Positions 34,133 to 44,809 of a stretch of 64,000 nucleotides of DNA are shown here, one piece after another. Position numbers and translations under genes: made by a program. Source of the DNA: Westerdykella aurantiaca. Lineage: Eukaryota; Ascomycota; Dothideomycetes; Pleosporales; Sporormiaceae. The stretch is taken from contig JASJFJ010000002.1 of the NCBI GenBank assembly GCA_030412805.1, positions 7,564,001 to 7,628,000 of the forward strand, written 5' to 3'. Under the pieces are notes generated by a model. That model worked only from the letters and a program-made list of their open reading frames with translations. It was not told the origin of the DNA and searched no databases. Numbering within the stretch: the stretch's first letter is position 1; every line of letters starts with the position of its first letter.

Positions 34133-34150
34133 ATGTCCGCTGCGTGCTGA
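34133..34150 (+). promoter_or_regulatory. upstream ORF 1 in the CDC25 leader
   Basis: ATG followed by four codons and TGA (MSAAC). It lies about 310 bp upstream of the CDC25 ATG. Whether it is in the transcript depends on the unknown transcription start. Confidence 0.35.
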
Positions 34151-34285
34151 GACCTCCTCTCTCACCTCCCCCACCCCCACGAACCACCGAACCTCCTCTC
34201 TCGACCTCTCCCACAACCCCTGCAGAGCTTGGACGATATCTACCACGAAGCATCTTTCTCATTGGAACTAGTTTTCTTGCATTGC

Positions 34286-34330
34286 ATGCTTTATCGACTG
34301 CATCTGCTCCCGGCCGAGTACTACGACTAA
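34286..34330 (+). promoter_or_regulatory. upstream ORF 2 in the CDC25 leader
   Basis: ATG followed by 13 codons and TAA (MLYRLHLLPAEYYD). It ends 130 bp before the CDC25 ATG. The pyrimidine-rich DNA before it suggests that it is transcribed. Confidence 0.4.
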
Positions 34331-34460
34331 CCAGCATCTCACCTCCCCTCAGACAAGAGTCGACCTCCGCCCACATTCGTTATCCCGCAGTCCCGTCTCT
34401 CCCCACTCCGACTGCTCCGAATATCACAACCTCCCCCTTATCCTATCGCCCCAATTGGAT

Positions 34461-36361
34461 ATGGAGATGTCGTCGCCTTTGGCGGCCATGCACCCGCCGC
34501 CGCTGCCCGCTGCACCATGGGGCTACAGACGCGACCTGCCTGCGACGAAGCTCTTTGGAGGACACAATTTCGGGCCCAACAGCTTCAACTTCAGGGATCT
34601 GAGCATGAAGAAGAGCAACCCGGACTACTTCGGCCTGCCTCCCCTGCGAGGTTCCTCGCCCACCGCCAGCTTGGCCGCGGACATGTCGAGCAACCTGCAT
34701 GTGGATCAGAGGTAACCTCCCTTGCATCAACCCCCCGCCGTACCTGGATACTAATTGCTCGATCAGCCCACAATTCACAACGCCTCGCAGGTCTCTCTTC
34801 ACCTCCATCAACCTGCAGGCCCTGGAGAAACGAGGTGCGTCGCTGTAGCTATTCACCCCGTTCATGTGCTGACCAATTCCAAAGCAGAAGGAGTCACGAC
34901 CCCTCCAGTCAGATGGGAAGGCGTAACGACTCCTCCCATTCCTTCGTCTTCTCCTTGCTGCTTGCCCGACTCCATGGACATCTCCCCCCTACCCCACAAG
35001 GCACCCTTCAGCTTTGTCAAGGAGGAGCCTCTGCCGTCGCCCACTCCCGACCACGCGCCGGCCTCGGAGGAAGAAATGCTATCCCCATGCGAGCTTCCTC
35101 CACCCCCTCAGTTCCCAACTTCACAGTTGGACGTGCCGAGGCCGGCGTCTGCTGCAGAGTAAGCCGTCCTCCTTCGTCTTCCCATCTCTCCGTCCACTAA
35201 CAAACCGCAGCCGAAGAAAAGCCTTGCTTCGACCCTCCTTGAACCGCGTCAAGAACTACTCCACTAACACAGTATCCTTCAAAACCCAGGAGAATAACCC
35301 CTTGCCCGCCTTCAAATTCGGCGCCGGTGTCGAGTCCAATTCATCCACCCCGTCCCTGGACGAGTGTTTTGCCGCCTCTCCCCAAGACCGTAAGATGCTT
35401 GCAAACCCCGTCTCCTTCCTCTCGAAGCCCAAGTCCTTCAACCTTCATAACAATGCATCCCGTGGTGCCGGCTCCCCGCTCAGTGGGAATATCAGGAAGC
35501 CGTCGGGGCCCCCCGGCCGCCCCCGTAGCAAGTTCAGGAGGTCGTTGAGCATGTTCGAGAGCCCTGGCGATATCATGAACCAGAAGGAGGATCAATCCAA
35601 TTACACCCCGAGTAATCTGCAGTCTGTCATGGACGTTGATGACACTCCATCGTTGAAGCTTCCCAACTTCACCCCTCCCAATGAACCCGATTCCCTCCCG
35701 CGCATTTCTGACGCCACTCTGATTAGCGTGCTCGATGGCGAGTTCGACCATCTGTATGATGACAAGATCATCATCGACTGCCGTTTCGAGTACGAATTCG
35801 AAGGCGGCCACATTGACGGCGCCAGGAACTTCTGCGAAAAGGAGCACTTGGCCGAGCTCCTCTTCAACAAGGATGTCACCCCCAATACCCTCTTGATCTT
35901 CCACTGTGAATATTCCGCACACCGTGCACCACTCATGTAAGTGCTCGCGTCTGCGCCTGGGGAACCTGCTGCTAATTTCGCCTAGGGCCAAATTCGTGCG
36001 TCACGAGGACCGAAAGATCAATGCTTTCCGCTATCCTCAGCTCTCCTACCCAGAGATGTATATTCTTGATGGTGGTTACAGCAACTTCTTTGAATCGCAC
36101 CGAACCCGTTGTTTCCCCCAAAACTACCTCCGCATGGACGCCAAGGAGCACGAGACCGCCTGCGAACGCGGAATGAACAAGCTCCGTCAGCGCTCCAAGC
36201 TGAACCGCGCACAAACTTTTGCATTTGGCCAGCAATCGTGCCAAATGGAAGACAGCCCTACCGCCGTCGGTCGATCCAAGAGCGGCAATTCCATGCTCGG
36301 ACATGACGAAGTGTTTAACGTTGGACGAATAGGCGCCACCCGTCGCATGGCTTCCTACTAG
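34461..36361 (+). CDS. CDC25: M-phase inducer phosphatase Cdc25
   Basis: Five exons, 34461-34711, 34767-34834, 34888-35158, 35211-35936 and 35986-36361, give 563 residues. The C-terminal rhodanese-type catalytic domain runs from about residue 360. Its active site is HCEYSAHRAP, Cys429 and Arg435, split from MAKFVRHEDR by the last intron; YPEMYILDGGYSNFF and RCFPQNY follow, as in the fungal nimT/Cdc25 family. It removes inhibitory phosphates from the cyclin-dependent kinase to trigger mitosis. The N-terminal half is a disordered regulatory region with many SP and TP sites, including a tandem EGVTTPP repeat at the exon 3 start. It begins with ATG at 34461 just after an in-frame TTG. The gene is preceded by a long leader with two upstream ORFs. 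Confidence 0.95.
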
Positions 36362-36928
36362 CGGTAGCCCATCGACGGCTGGCCCATGATTTCCTGATGA
36401 TAATCAATCCTCTCTCATGGCGATCCAGATGCAAGGCGTTATTGATTGACTGCTGCATTCGACGTATCATAGCATCGGCGTTCTGGGATTCTTTCGACTT
36501 TCTTCTCCATTTCTTTCCACCAGCGATTACCCTTCTGCCTCTGGCTTCTATCCAAAACCGTCTGGCGCGTGTAGCGATATGCATTTGACTTCTGGCCCTT
36601 TTGATCTCATTCTGGATCAGTTCATACTCGGAATTTCCCCTTCGGAATCTATCACCACGGCCAGCAATCTTGCACGGTTTTATCCTCTTCCGAGAGTCTT
36701 GCTGGATGCATCCTCATTGTGTCCTAGCAAAAACGACGAGCAGCACGCGACGCTGCCTCGGGGGCTTTGTTGGTTTGTTTTGTCTATTCATCTCCTATTA
36801 TTACGGATTCCCACCTCCCTGCAGAGTCGAGAAGCGCTCTCCCTCTCACAGTCGAGTCTCATCCACAGTACCTCATCGAAGCAGTACTGCTGGCGGCCTT
36901 CGTGCCATATTCTCAGCCATCCACCACG

Positions 36929-36930
<2 letters not shown>

Positions 36931-36960
<30 letters not shown>

Positions 36961-36965
36961 CACAC
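36931..36965. repeat. CA dinucleotide repeat
   Basis: About 15 CA units with one interruption, 570 bp past the CDC25 stop. Confidence 0.9.
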
Positions 36966-37053
36966 TCGATTTCCTACCTCGAAACTGCTCTTTGCCGACA
37001 TTTCGGCTGCTCCCTGACCCCAGACTGCCTCATCGGAATCTCATTGCTCATCT

Positions 37054-37129
37054 TCCTCTCTCTCTCTATCTCTATCTCTCTCTCTCGCTCTCTCTCGCTC
37101 TCTCTCGCTCTCTCTCGCTCTCTCTCTCG
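37054..37129. repeat. CT-rich microsatellite (CTCTCTCG units)
   Basis: CT runs that resolve into CTCTCTCG-type octamer units in the second half. Confidence 0.9.
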
Positions 37130-37838
37130 TCGCAGTCTCTGGCGCCTTCAAGGGATACATCGAGCTGCTCCCCAATACCTAATCCTGACATTACAACTGT
37201 ACTTGTCGACCCTTCCGTAATTTCTCTGCAGGTGGAAAACATTCTGTACGTAGCTGACATGGTTCTGTACTGTACATATGGATTTTGCGTGGAAAAGCAG
37301 AGAGATGAGAAAGGTGGAGATACAGCAGGTGCCTCGTCGTAATGCGGTGGAATGGACGGTGGTGATGGTCTTTTAGAGAAAATCAGATCAGTACAAGTCA
37401 TGTGCTCCCTTTGATCCGTGATGGTCTGCCGGTGAAGGTGAATGTTTGCACTGCGGTCTGAGCTTCGCTGGTGAATCGATCGATCTCGAATTAGGGAACC
37501 AATCAGAGTGCAGAGTGGCTAGCCGTCGATCCCTGCCCCACGATATCACGGACCGACCCCCACATCGCGTCTCGCGTGTCACGTCGATCCCGCGCCCCGC
37601 GTATGCCAAGAATAGCCTTCGAGAAGTTTAGAGTTTACGGCACCGACGGCGTGGCTTTCACTCACTCCCTCTCTACAACTTTTCCGGTGTTCACTGCTGC
37701 TTTCCGTCTGGTTGGGGGCTAGCTACTAGGTCGTCATTATCACCCCCTACAATTGCCTTTCCTGCTCGATCCCGATCGCCCAACACCGAAAACAATTGCA
37801 ACTCCGTCTGCCCCCACCACCACGACGTCGGAAAACCA

Positions 37839-38047
37839 ATGGACATCGACGACATCCTCGCCGAGGTGACGGCGGACGCCATACCGCAGGAGCAGCGCGA
37901 CCTGCAGGAGTTGACGCGCGCGTGGGTCGCCGAGAGGTGCGCGCCCGAGATCCTCGAGTGGCCCGAGGCGCTGATGGGGAGGGTGCTGGCGAGGATACGG
38001 AAGCAGGTATGTTTGTTGGATGGCACACCGACGGGCGGGGTATACTG

Positions 38048-38140
<93 letters not shown>

Positions 38141-38789
38141 TAAGGACGTTGGCTGACGAGTGGCCTTTCTCGCGCCGGTTAGATCGAGCTCGTGGAGGAC
38201 CAGACGGGCGACATGGACGCGAAGACGAACTTCCGGCTCATCATCGTGCAGACGGAGCTGGAGCGGTTCAAGTTCCTGGTGCGCGGGTTCCTGCGCGCGC
38301 GGATCAGGAAGGTATGCATCTATTTCGTCCTCCTCCTGCTTCTCCTCCTGCTCCTCCTTCACCACCACCCATTTCCAGCTCCTGCGAATCGTGTAGCAAA
38401 GTTTCACTGACATATCCCCCTCGCAGATCGACGCCCACCCGCACCACCTCCTCTCCCTCCTGCCCTCGCGCCCCGCCCTCCTCTCCCCGCCCGAACAGCA
38501 GTACCTGACCGCCCACCAATCCCTCCTCTCCGCGCACTACGCCGCGTCCTTCCTCTCGCAGTTCCCCGCTCCGCTGCAGCGCCTCGACGACACGACGGGC
38601 GGGATCAGCATGGTGGATCGGCCGGACAGGGAGGCCGCGGTGTTTGTGCGCGCGCTGCGCGATTGCGAGGTGTGGAGCTCCGGGGAGGGGGATGGGGGTA
38701 GGGTCCGGGTGAGGAGGGGGGATGTGTGGGTGCTTAGGTGGGGGGCGGTGAGGGCTGCGGTGGAGAGGGGGGATGTCGAGTTGATTTAG
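37839..38789 (+). CDS. SLD5: GINS complex subunit Sld5
   Basis: Three exons, 37839-38006, 38183-38311 and 38427-38789, give 219 residues, close to S. pombe Sld5 (about 214). It opens with MDIDDILAEV and carries the family helix TELERFKFLVRGFLRARIRKID at about residues 80-102. It ends in a short beta-rich domain and the characteristic VELI. GINS (Sld5-Psf1-Psf2-Psf3) joins Mcm2-7 and Cdc45 to form the replicative helicase. Intron 1 is 176 bp and nearly half of it is a GA/GT microsatellite. Introns have GTATGT and GTATGC donors. The C-terminal codons are very G-rich. Confidence 0.92.
38051..38136. repeat. compound (GA)n(GT)n microsatellite in SLD5 intron 1
   Basis: About 27 GA units run directly into about 15 GT units. 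All of it lies inside intron 1 (38007-38182), between the donor and the GTTAG acceptor. Confidence 0.95.
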
Positions 38790-39025
38790 GGTTTGCTTGT
38801 CCGGGGCGGATGAAGGATGATGGTGAGGTCAATTCGGGATATCAAGGGGAATTGGCATATTCGAAGGGGCTTCACCGATGCATGGCGAGAAAGCGGGCGG
38901 TATACCACATGCATATGCATTTTCAAGGCGTTTCATTTCGGGGAATCGATTCCATACAGCCATTCGCATTTTGGAGGGTATATAAAGTACTGGCTCGAAT
39001 TCAGTGCTCGTCAGGAGCACGTCCA

Positions 39026-40135
39026 CTAGTGCTCGTTGATCCACCCCAGCATCTGCGCATACGCTTCCTCCTGCGACTGCTTGATCTTGGGGTCGTCGTA
39101 GTCGCCCAGCACCGCGAACCCGTGGGGCACGCCCGAGAAGACCTGGATCTTGTGCTCGACGCCGTTCTTCTCCATCGCCCTGCGCCCCGGCGTCAGGACC
39201 TCCTCGTCCGGGAACAACGGGTCGCCCTCGACCGCCGCAATGAACACCGGCGCCCGCACATTCTCCAAGTCCTCCGCCGACACCATCGTCGGATGTGCAA
39301 TCGCCCCGGCCTTCAGCACAGGCTCCTTCCTCGCCGGGCCCTCCTCCTCATCCCTCGGCGCCCTCGCCTCCGCCTCCGTATCCACCTGCTCCCCGGCCAA
39401 AACGAGGATATACTTCGCCCCAAAGCAATACCCGACGCCGTAGATCCCCCCTCCGTTCGCCACCGCGTCCGCGAACTCCTCCCTCGCCCCCTCCACCACC
39501 CTCCGCAGCAGCGGCAGCACCTTCTCCGGCGTGTGCCGCGCAAGCCACATGTCGATCATGAACGCCTTGACGCCCTCGGCGGTCCGCAGCTTCACGCTCT
39601 CGAGCCACGACGTCGTCTCCGAGATCTGCGTCATGTCGACCGCGTTGGGCGCCGCGTCGCCGTTGAACTGGTCCGGCATCACGACGAGGTAGCCCTCCGC
39701 GGCGAATCGGTCGGCCTGCAGCTGGTTGTTCGTCGAGTGCAGGCCTGTGCCGCCGGTGAGGAGGAGGAGGAGCTTCGAGGGCGAGTGCGGGTAGTCGGCG
39801 GGTTTGGCGATGTAGACGGGGATGTCGTTGAGGGTGGTGAGTTCCTGGGGGGATTGTTAGAGGGGGGAATGTTGGGGGTGGAGGGGTGGAGGGGACGGAC
39901 ACCTGTGGGGAGGGCGCCCGAGGGGGTCGGTCGGTCGGAGGTGCAGTGGTCCTGGGGGTCAAGTTAGTTCTATTGGAAATGTAGATTGGTTCAGTGGGAG
40001 CCTCACACCCATGCCGGAACCTGTAGCTGGTGTGGGGATGGGAGGAGTGGATTGCGCGCTTTGCCCCGCGATCAACGCGGCGTTCTCTTGAGCATCGCTT
40101 TCGGGCGCTCGTGTTGCGATTTCGTCTTCGGCCAT
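39026..40135 (-). CDS. dienelactone hydrolase family protein
   Basis: Three exons, 40135-40007, 39951-39901 (51 nt) and 39844-39026, give 332 residues. It is an alpha/beta hydrolase: LLLLLTGGTGLHSTNNQLQAD, then the nucleophile elbow GYCFGAKY with Cys, and the late GVPHGFAV His. The conserved start of these fungal proteins, GDHCTSDRPTPSG, appears only after splicing exon 1 to the 51-nt exon 2. The family cleaves dienelactone-like esters; the real substrate in fungi is usually unknown. The first 41 residues form an unconserved Ala/Ser/Pro-rich extension, so translation could start at the ATG next to the first intron. The gene is divergent from RFA1. Confidence 0.87.
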
Positions 40136-40401
40136 TGTGTTTGTTTTCTGGTGTTGTTCGTCTTTGAGGAGGTGAAGTCTGGGGTATTGAGCCCGCAGGT
40201 GCCTCTGCCTCTACAACGGGGGACTGAGAGCCAATTACGTAGGCGTTCCACTAGTGTTCTGAATAAAGACTAGTGCGGGGCGTCCACGTGATACGCGATT
40301 GTGGGCGACGCGACCCGTACGCGTCTCGAGAGTTACCATCTCGATTTCCATCCCACGCCACACCACTCTCTTCACCACGAGCTATTGCCCACACGCCCAG
40401 A
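40136..40401. promoter_or_regulatory. bidirectional promoter with MCB-like sites, hydrolase / RFA1
   Basis: 266 bp. Three MCB-like sites are packed into 32 bp: ACGCGA at 40293, ACGCGA at 40308 and ACGCGT at 40319. A CACGTG is at 40285-40290. In fungi ACGCGT is the MBF target of G1/S genes, which suits RFA1 about 80 bp downstream. Binding is an inference. Confidence 0.6.
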
Positions 40402-42447
40402 ATGGCTGAACAAGTGATTACCCAAGGTGCTATCCGGTATGTTTCCCTCCGCAAATCTTCGACTCCAGAACATCCGAACTCTAACACAGTGAAGGAGCAT
40501 CTTCGAGTCGAAAGACAGCTTGGTCGAGCACCCTGTGATGCAATGCGTGCAGATCAAGGCCATGGAGCCGAAGCAGAACGACGCGAACCCCGTGCAGCGG
40601 TACCGTGTCGTGCTGAGTGATATCCGGAACTTCGTTCAGACTATGATTGCCACAAGCATCAACGAGATTGTCACGTCGGGGAAGCTGAGGAAAGGGTGCA
40701 TTGTCAGACTGTTGAAGTACAGCCCGCAGCAGGTCAAGGACAAGAAGTATGTAGCCCCATCTTCAACATGCCTGGTTGATGGTCGTATGCTGATCATGTT
40801 CGCAGGATCCTGATCATCACCGAGCTGGAGGTCCTGGACCAGTATGGCGAGCACGACAAGATCGGCACGCCCGAGGCTCTCGAGCTCAAGGAAGAAAAGC
40901 CACAGCCTGGTGCCATCTCCGGCAATAACTTCTACGGCAACAAGCCCGCACAGCCCGCCCAGCAGCAGCAGACCATCGCACACCGACCCAGCAACCAGGG
41001 CACAGCCACCCACCCCCATCTCTACCCGATCGAGTCTCTCTCCCCGTACGCACACAAATGGACGATCCGAGCTCGCTGCACATTCAAGGGAGATATGAAG
41101 ACGTGGCACAATGCGAGGGGCGAGGGGAAGCTCTTCAGCGTCAACCTGCTCGACGACACGGGCGAGATCAGAGGGACGGCTTTCAACGATGTTGCTGAGA
41201 AGCTCTACAACATTTTTGAGAAGGACGTCGTCTACTATATCTCGGCCCCCTGCAAGGTTTCGCTGGCTAAGAAACAGTTCTCGAACCTGCCGAATGACTA
41301 CGAACTTCAGTTCGAGAGGGAAACCGAGGTGGAAAGGGTGGGTTCAATCGCCGTTTGATTTGAGGGCTACGCTTTCTAACCGCTTTGCAGGCCGAGGATC
41401 AAGCCAATGCTCCCCAAGTCCGGTACAACTTCACGAAGATTGGCGATCTGAACGCCGTCGAAAAGGACACCACCATCGACACCATCGGCGTGCTGAAAGA
41501 GGTGGGCGAGATCAATACGATCACCGGGAAGAACGCGAAGGACTTCCAGAAGCGTGACCTGACCATTGCGGACGACTCCCAAACTTCGGTGAGGCTCACG
41601 ATCTGGGGGCAGGCAGCGCAACAATTCGATGCCCCGCTGGACTCGGTCATTGCCTTCAAGGGCGTGAAGGTGTCTGACTTCGGAGGAAGGAGTCTCAGTC
41701 TCCTGAGCTCTGGTTCGATGACCATCGAGCCGGACATTGATGAGGCACACAAGCTCAGGGGTTGGTACGATGCAGTCGGCCAAAACGCCAGTTTCTCCAC
41801 GCACCAGAATCTGGCGGCCAGCGCCGGGAACGCCAGAAACGATACGAAGCTCATCTCCACCATCATCGAGGAGGAGAGCTACCTACAAGACACCCCTAGC
41901 TACTTCACGTTGAAGGCGTCGGTCGTATTCGTCAAGCATAACACTACCGTTGCGTACCCAGCGTGCCAAACGCCAGGCTGCAACAAAAAGGTCATTGACG
42001 AGCAGCCCGACGAGTGGTGGTGCGAGAAGTGCCAGAAGAAGTGGCCCAGCCCGGAGTACCGATATATCCTCTCCATCAATGTGGCCGACCACACGGGCTC
42101 GCTGTGGCTCAATGCGTTCGACGAGGCCGGCCGTCTGATCGTGGGCATGTCGGCCAATGAAGTCATGGCCTTGAAGAACGACGACGAGGCGAAGTTTGTG
42201 ACGGCGATGCAGGAGGCTACGTGCAAGACGTTCAACTTCAGGGTCCGCGGCAAGATGGAGACGTATCAGAATGAGCCTAAGTGAGTCTCTCCTCTGTCTA
42301 CGATGGCTTTCTCGGTGCTAACGTGATGATAGGCCGCGCTACCAGATCATGAATATCTATACCCTGGACTATGCTCGTGAGGCGAACAAGCTGGCGCAGA
42401 TCCTCAAGCAGTATGAAATCAAAGACGACAGCTCCCTGTTCGTGTGA
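40402..42447 (+). CDS. RFA1: replication protein A large subunit
   Basis: Five exons, 40402-40436, 40495-40746, 40806-41337, 41391-42280 and 42333-42447, give 607 residues, normal for RPA70. An N-terminal protein-interaction OB fold is followed by a Gln/Pro linker and three ssDNA-binding OB folds (YAHKWTIRARC onward). The C-terminal OB fold has the zinc ribbon CQTPGC...WWCEKCQKKW, cysteines near 465, 470, 484 and 487. RPA coats single-stranded DNA in replication and repair. Intron 1 has an unusual acceptor: the CACAG is too close to the CTAAC branch site and shifts the frame, while the next two AG sites (AAGGAG, a NAGNAG pair) both keep it. I chose the first, which gives AIRSIFES. Confidence 0.96.
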
Positions 42448-42954
42448 AGAGGTGTACTTCAGCAATCCTGGTTTCGAAGCAATAGCGAGATTCCCAATCC
42501 GATTGTTGGGGAATCAGCGATGTGTATGTCTGGCGAGGCCATAAGCTCCATCTCAGAAGGAGCCCGAAAAGTGGTTGCGCTCCAGGGTTATATGGTCCGA
42601 GAGATATCCTTTGTATAGATATGTCTCCGTTGATACGACTAGGTATGAAATGTCATCAAGTCATAATTATTATTCAGGTCTTCAGGCTCGCAAGTCATCC
42701 GCCTTGCATTGCCCCACTATCGGATTTAGCTTCACCGACCGCCCCGCTGTCATCATTATAAATACAATGATGCGCCGAGGCATAACAACTCGGTGAACTT
42801 TCATGCTACATAATGGTGACGAAGGCCTGAGCGATTTACTTAATCGATGAACAATATAGGATATATACGCAATAAACCCCCTCCACACATATACCACTGG
42901 ACTGCAACCTAGACGCCTATACCGATCCGCATAAACATACAACACCATAACAAT
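42448..42954. other. intergenic, RFA1 3' side and oxidoreductase promoter
   Basis: 507 bp between two plus-strand genes. AT-rich from 42640 on. I see no gene or repeat. Confidence 0.5.
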
Positions 42955-44151
42955 ATGGGAGACACGATGCGAACAGTAGGTCAGTTTCCCCAAGGCAAAA
43001 CATTTCCTGACCACGAAACTGAATTCCCCAGACATCCAAGGCGGCTCCGGCCCCATCTCCGCCCTCCACATCACCTCCGTCCCCAAACCCGCCTACACGA
43101 CCACCCAGGCCCTCGTGAAAGTGAAGGCTTTCGGACTCAACCGCATGGACCTCTTGCAACGCGAGGGCCAGTACCCCCTGCCTCCTGGCGCGTCCAAGAT
43201 CCTCGGTGTGGAGTTTTCGGGCACAATTGCGGAGCTGGGGGAGCAGGCGTCGGGGGATTTCAAAGTCGGGGATGAGGTGTTTGGGTTGGCGTATGGAGGG
43301 GCGTACGCGGAGTTCATTGCCGTCAGCACGAAGATGTTGGTCAAGAAGCCGGCCGAGTTGAGCTGGGAGGAGTGTGCTGGGATTCCCGAGGTACGTTCTT
43401 CTCGTTCATTGACTTGTTGATTGGTTTCCACACTTCCCTCGCTCTTCTGTTGCTTTCCAGTCTCAACCCCTTCTCTTCCATGAAGAATGGAATATATATA
43501 CCCTGCTAACGCGCAGTTCCTCAGACCTGGATAACAGCCACCCAAGCCCTCTACCTCATCTCGCACTTCACGCCCGGCAAATCCGTCCTCTGGCACGCGG
43601 GCGCCTCCTCCGTCTCCATCGCCGGCATCCAGCTCTCCCTCGCCGACTCCGCCTCCGCCGTCTTCGCCACGGCCCGCCAGGACGCCAAGTGCGCGTTCGT
43701 GACCAAGGACCTCGGCGCCACCGCCTGCTTCAACACGACGACGCAGAACTGGGTCGACGAGGTGCTCAAGGCGACGGACGGGAAGGGCGTGGACATCATC
43801 GTCGACTTCATCGGCGCGAGCTACTTCCAGCAGAACCTCGATGCGGTCGCACGCGATGGCGTGATTGTGAATCTCGGGTTCATGGGCGGGACCAAGGTGC
43901 CTGCCGAGACGGACATCAGCGCGTTCATCCGGAAGCGGGTCACGTTTGTGGGGAGCAGTTTGAGGAGTCGCGACGAGGGGTATCAGGGGGAGCTGAGGGA
44001 TCAGCTGGTCGAGCATGCGCTGCCGAGGTTTCGGGACGGGAGGTTCAAGATCTTCGTGGAGAAGGTGTTGCCGTGGGAGGAGGTGCAGGAGGCGCATAGG
44101 TTGTTGGAGGAGAATAGGACCAGGGGGAAGGTGATTTGTACGATTGGGTAG
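42955..44151 (+). CDS. PIG3-like quinone oxidoreductase (MDR family)
   Basis: Three exons, 42955-42979 (25 nt), 43032-43390 and 43525-44151, give 336 residues. The fold is that of zinc-free medium-chain dehydrogenases: an N-terminal GroES-like domain (VKVKAFGLNRMDLLQREGQYPLP, LGVEFSG) and a nucleotide-binding domain with LWHAGASSVSIAGIQLS and KGVDIIVDFIGASYF. In bacterial and animal relatives the motif is usually GASGVG; here it is GASSVS, as I recall from fungal members. It probably reduces quinones with NADPH. There are no catalytic-zinc cysteines. The ATG at 42967 (MRTVDIQ) is a possible second start. Confidence 0.88.
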
Positions 44152-44809
44152 GGCGTGGAAGGCGTGTTGACGGTCGAGATACCTGGCGCTGTGATAAATG
44201 GTGCAGCTTGATTCAGTTATGGATTGTAGTGGAATGCATATGGCCACACTTCGTTGCGATGGGCATGACAGTTCTGACAAACGTGGTGGATTTTCTTTGC
44301 CACCATCTGAACATGGGAATGTCGGTAAAGAAAATGAAAGGATCTGGTACAAAGGACGCAAAAGCCTCTAGGAGGAAGCGCATTTGTGGGTTCTGTGTCC
44401 GAAGGCATCAGCGGTCGTCGTAAAGCCCAGTGAAGCATAGAACGTTACACATCCACACTAGGCATTGTTCACGAGAAGTGAACATGAATTGAAGGACTGC
44501 GTCGACAACATCTGTAAATATTCCATGGTCCACATCACTGCAATAACACAACGGACAAATCTTGGATATATGTGTTTTGTCATTAGAAAAGTTTACATAG
44601 CCAACGCGTCATTCGAGTCGTTGTTCATTACAAAAATGTATCATAACCGTCGTCTCTCCCGAGAGCAGACATTACCAAATAATCACACGTCCTAACAGAT
44701 ACTGCGCCGTATTCGTTCCTTATGGTATAACTTCGTGCAAATCCTTCCCCGTCGCACACAAACATGACCCCCTGGGGCGTTGAACACTAAACCCTACTCT
44801 CTCCAAATA
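44152..44809. other. convergent intergenic region
   Basis: 658 bp between the oxidoreductase stop (+) and the hypothetical-protein stop (-). It is AT-richer than coding DNA. No gene, repeat or RNA seen. Confidence 0.5.

Larger units (their letters stand above)
30121..34460. other. 4.3-kb gene-free region between POL5 and CDC25
   Basis: The divergent starts are 4.3 kb apart, by far the largest gap in the window. I find no open frame with a domain or sustained coding character. It holds a CACGTG at 30221-30226 near POL5, two hairpins with perfect 11-bp arms (31069-31110 and 33080-33128), an ATGGTG run at 32263-32294, a 4-copy 11-bp tandem repeat (32677-32720), a 13-G run (33436-33448) and pyrimidine-rich leader-like DNA from 33940 to 34250. 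Two short upstream ORFs precede the CDC25 ATG. A non-coding transcript is possible. Confidence 0.5.
36362..37838. other. intergenic between CDC25 and SLD5, with microsatellites
   Basis: 1.5 kb between two plus-strand genes. It carries a CA repeat (36931-36965) and a CT-rich tract (37054-37129). Open frames across these tracts are repeat artefacts. The last 300 bp are probably the SLD5 promoter; it has several CGCGT strings near 37567-37600 but no exact ACGCGT. Confidence 0.55.

Noticed and set aside
36579..37342. Several overlapping frames after CDC25
   Set aside because: They are created by the CA and CT microsatellites in different frames.
40481..40489. CACAG as the acceptor of RFA1 intron 1
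   Set aside because: Too near the CTAAC branch site and it leads to an early stop codon.
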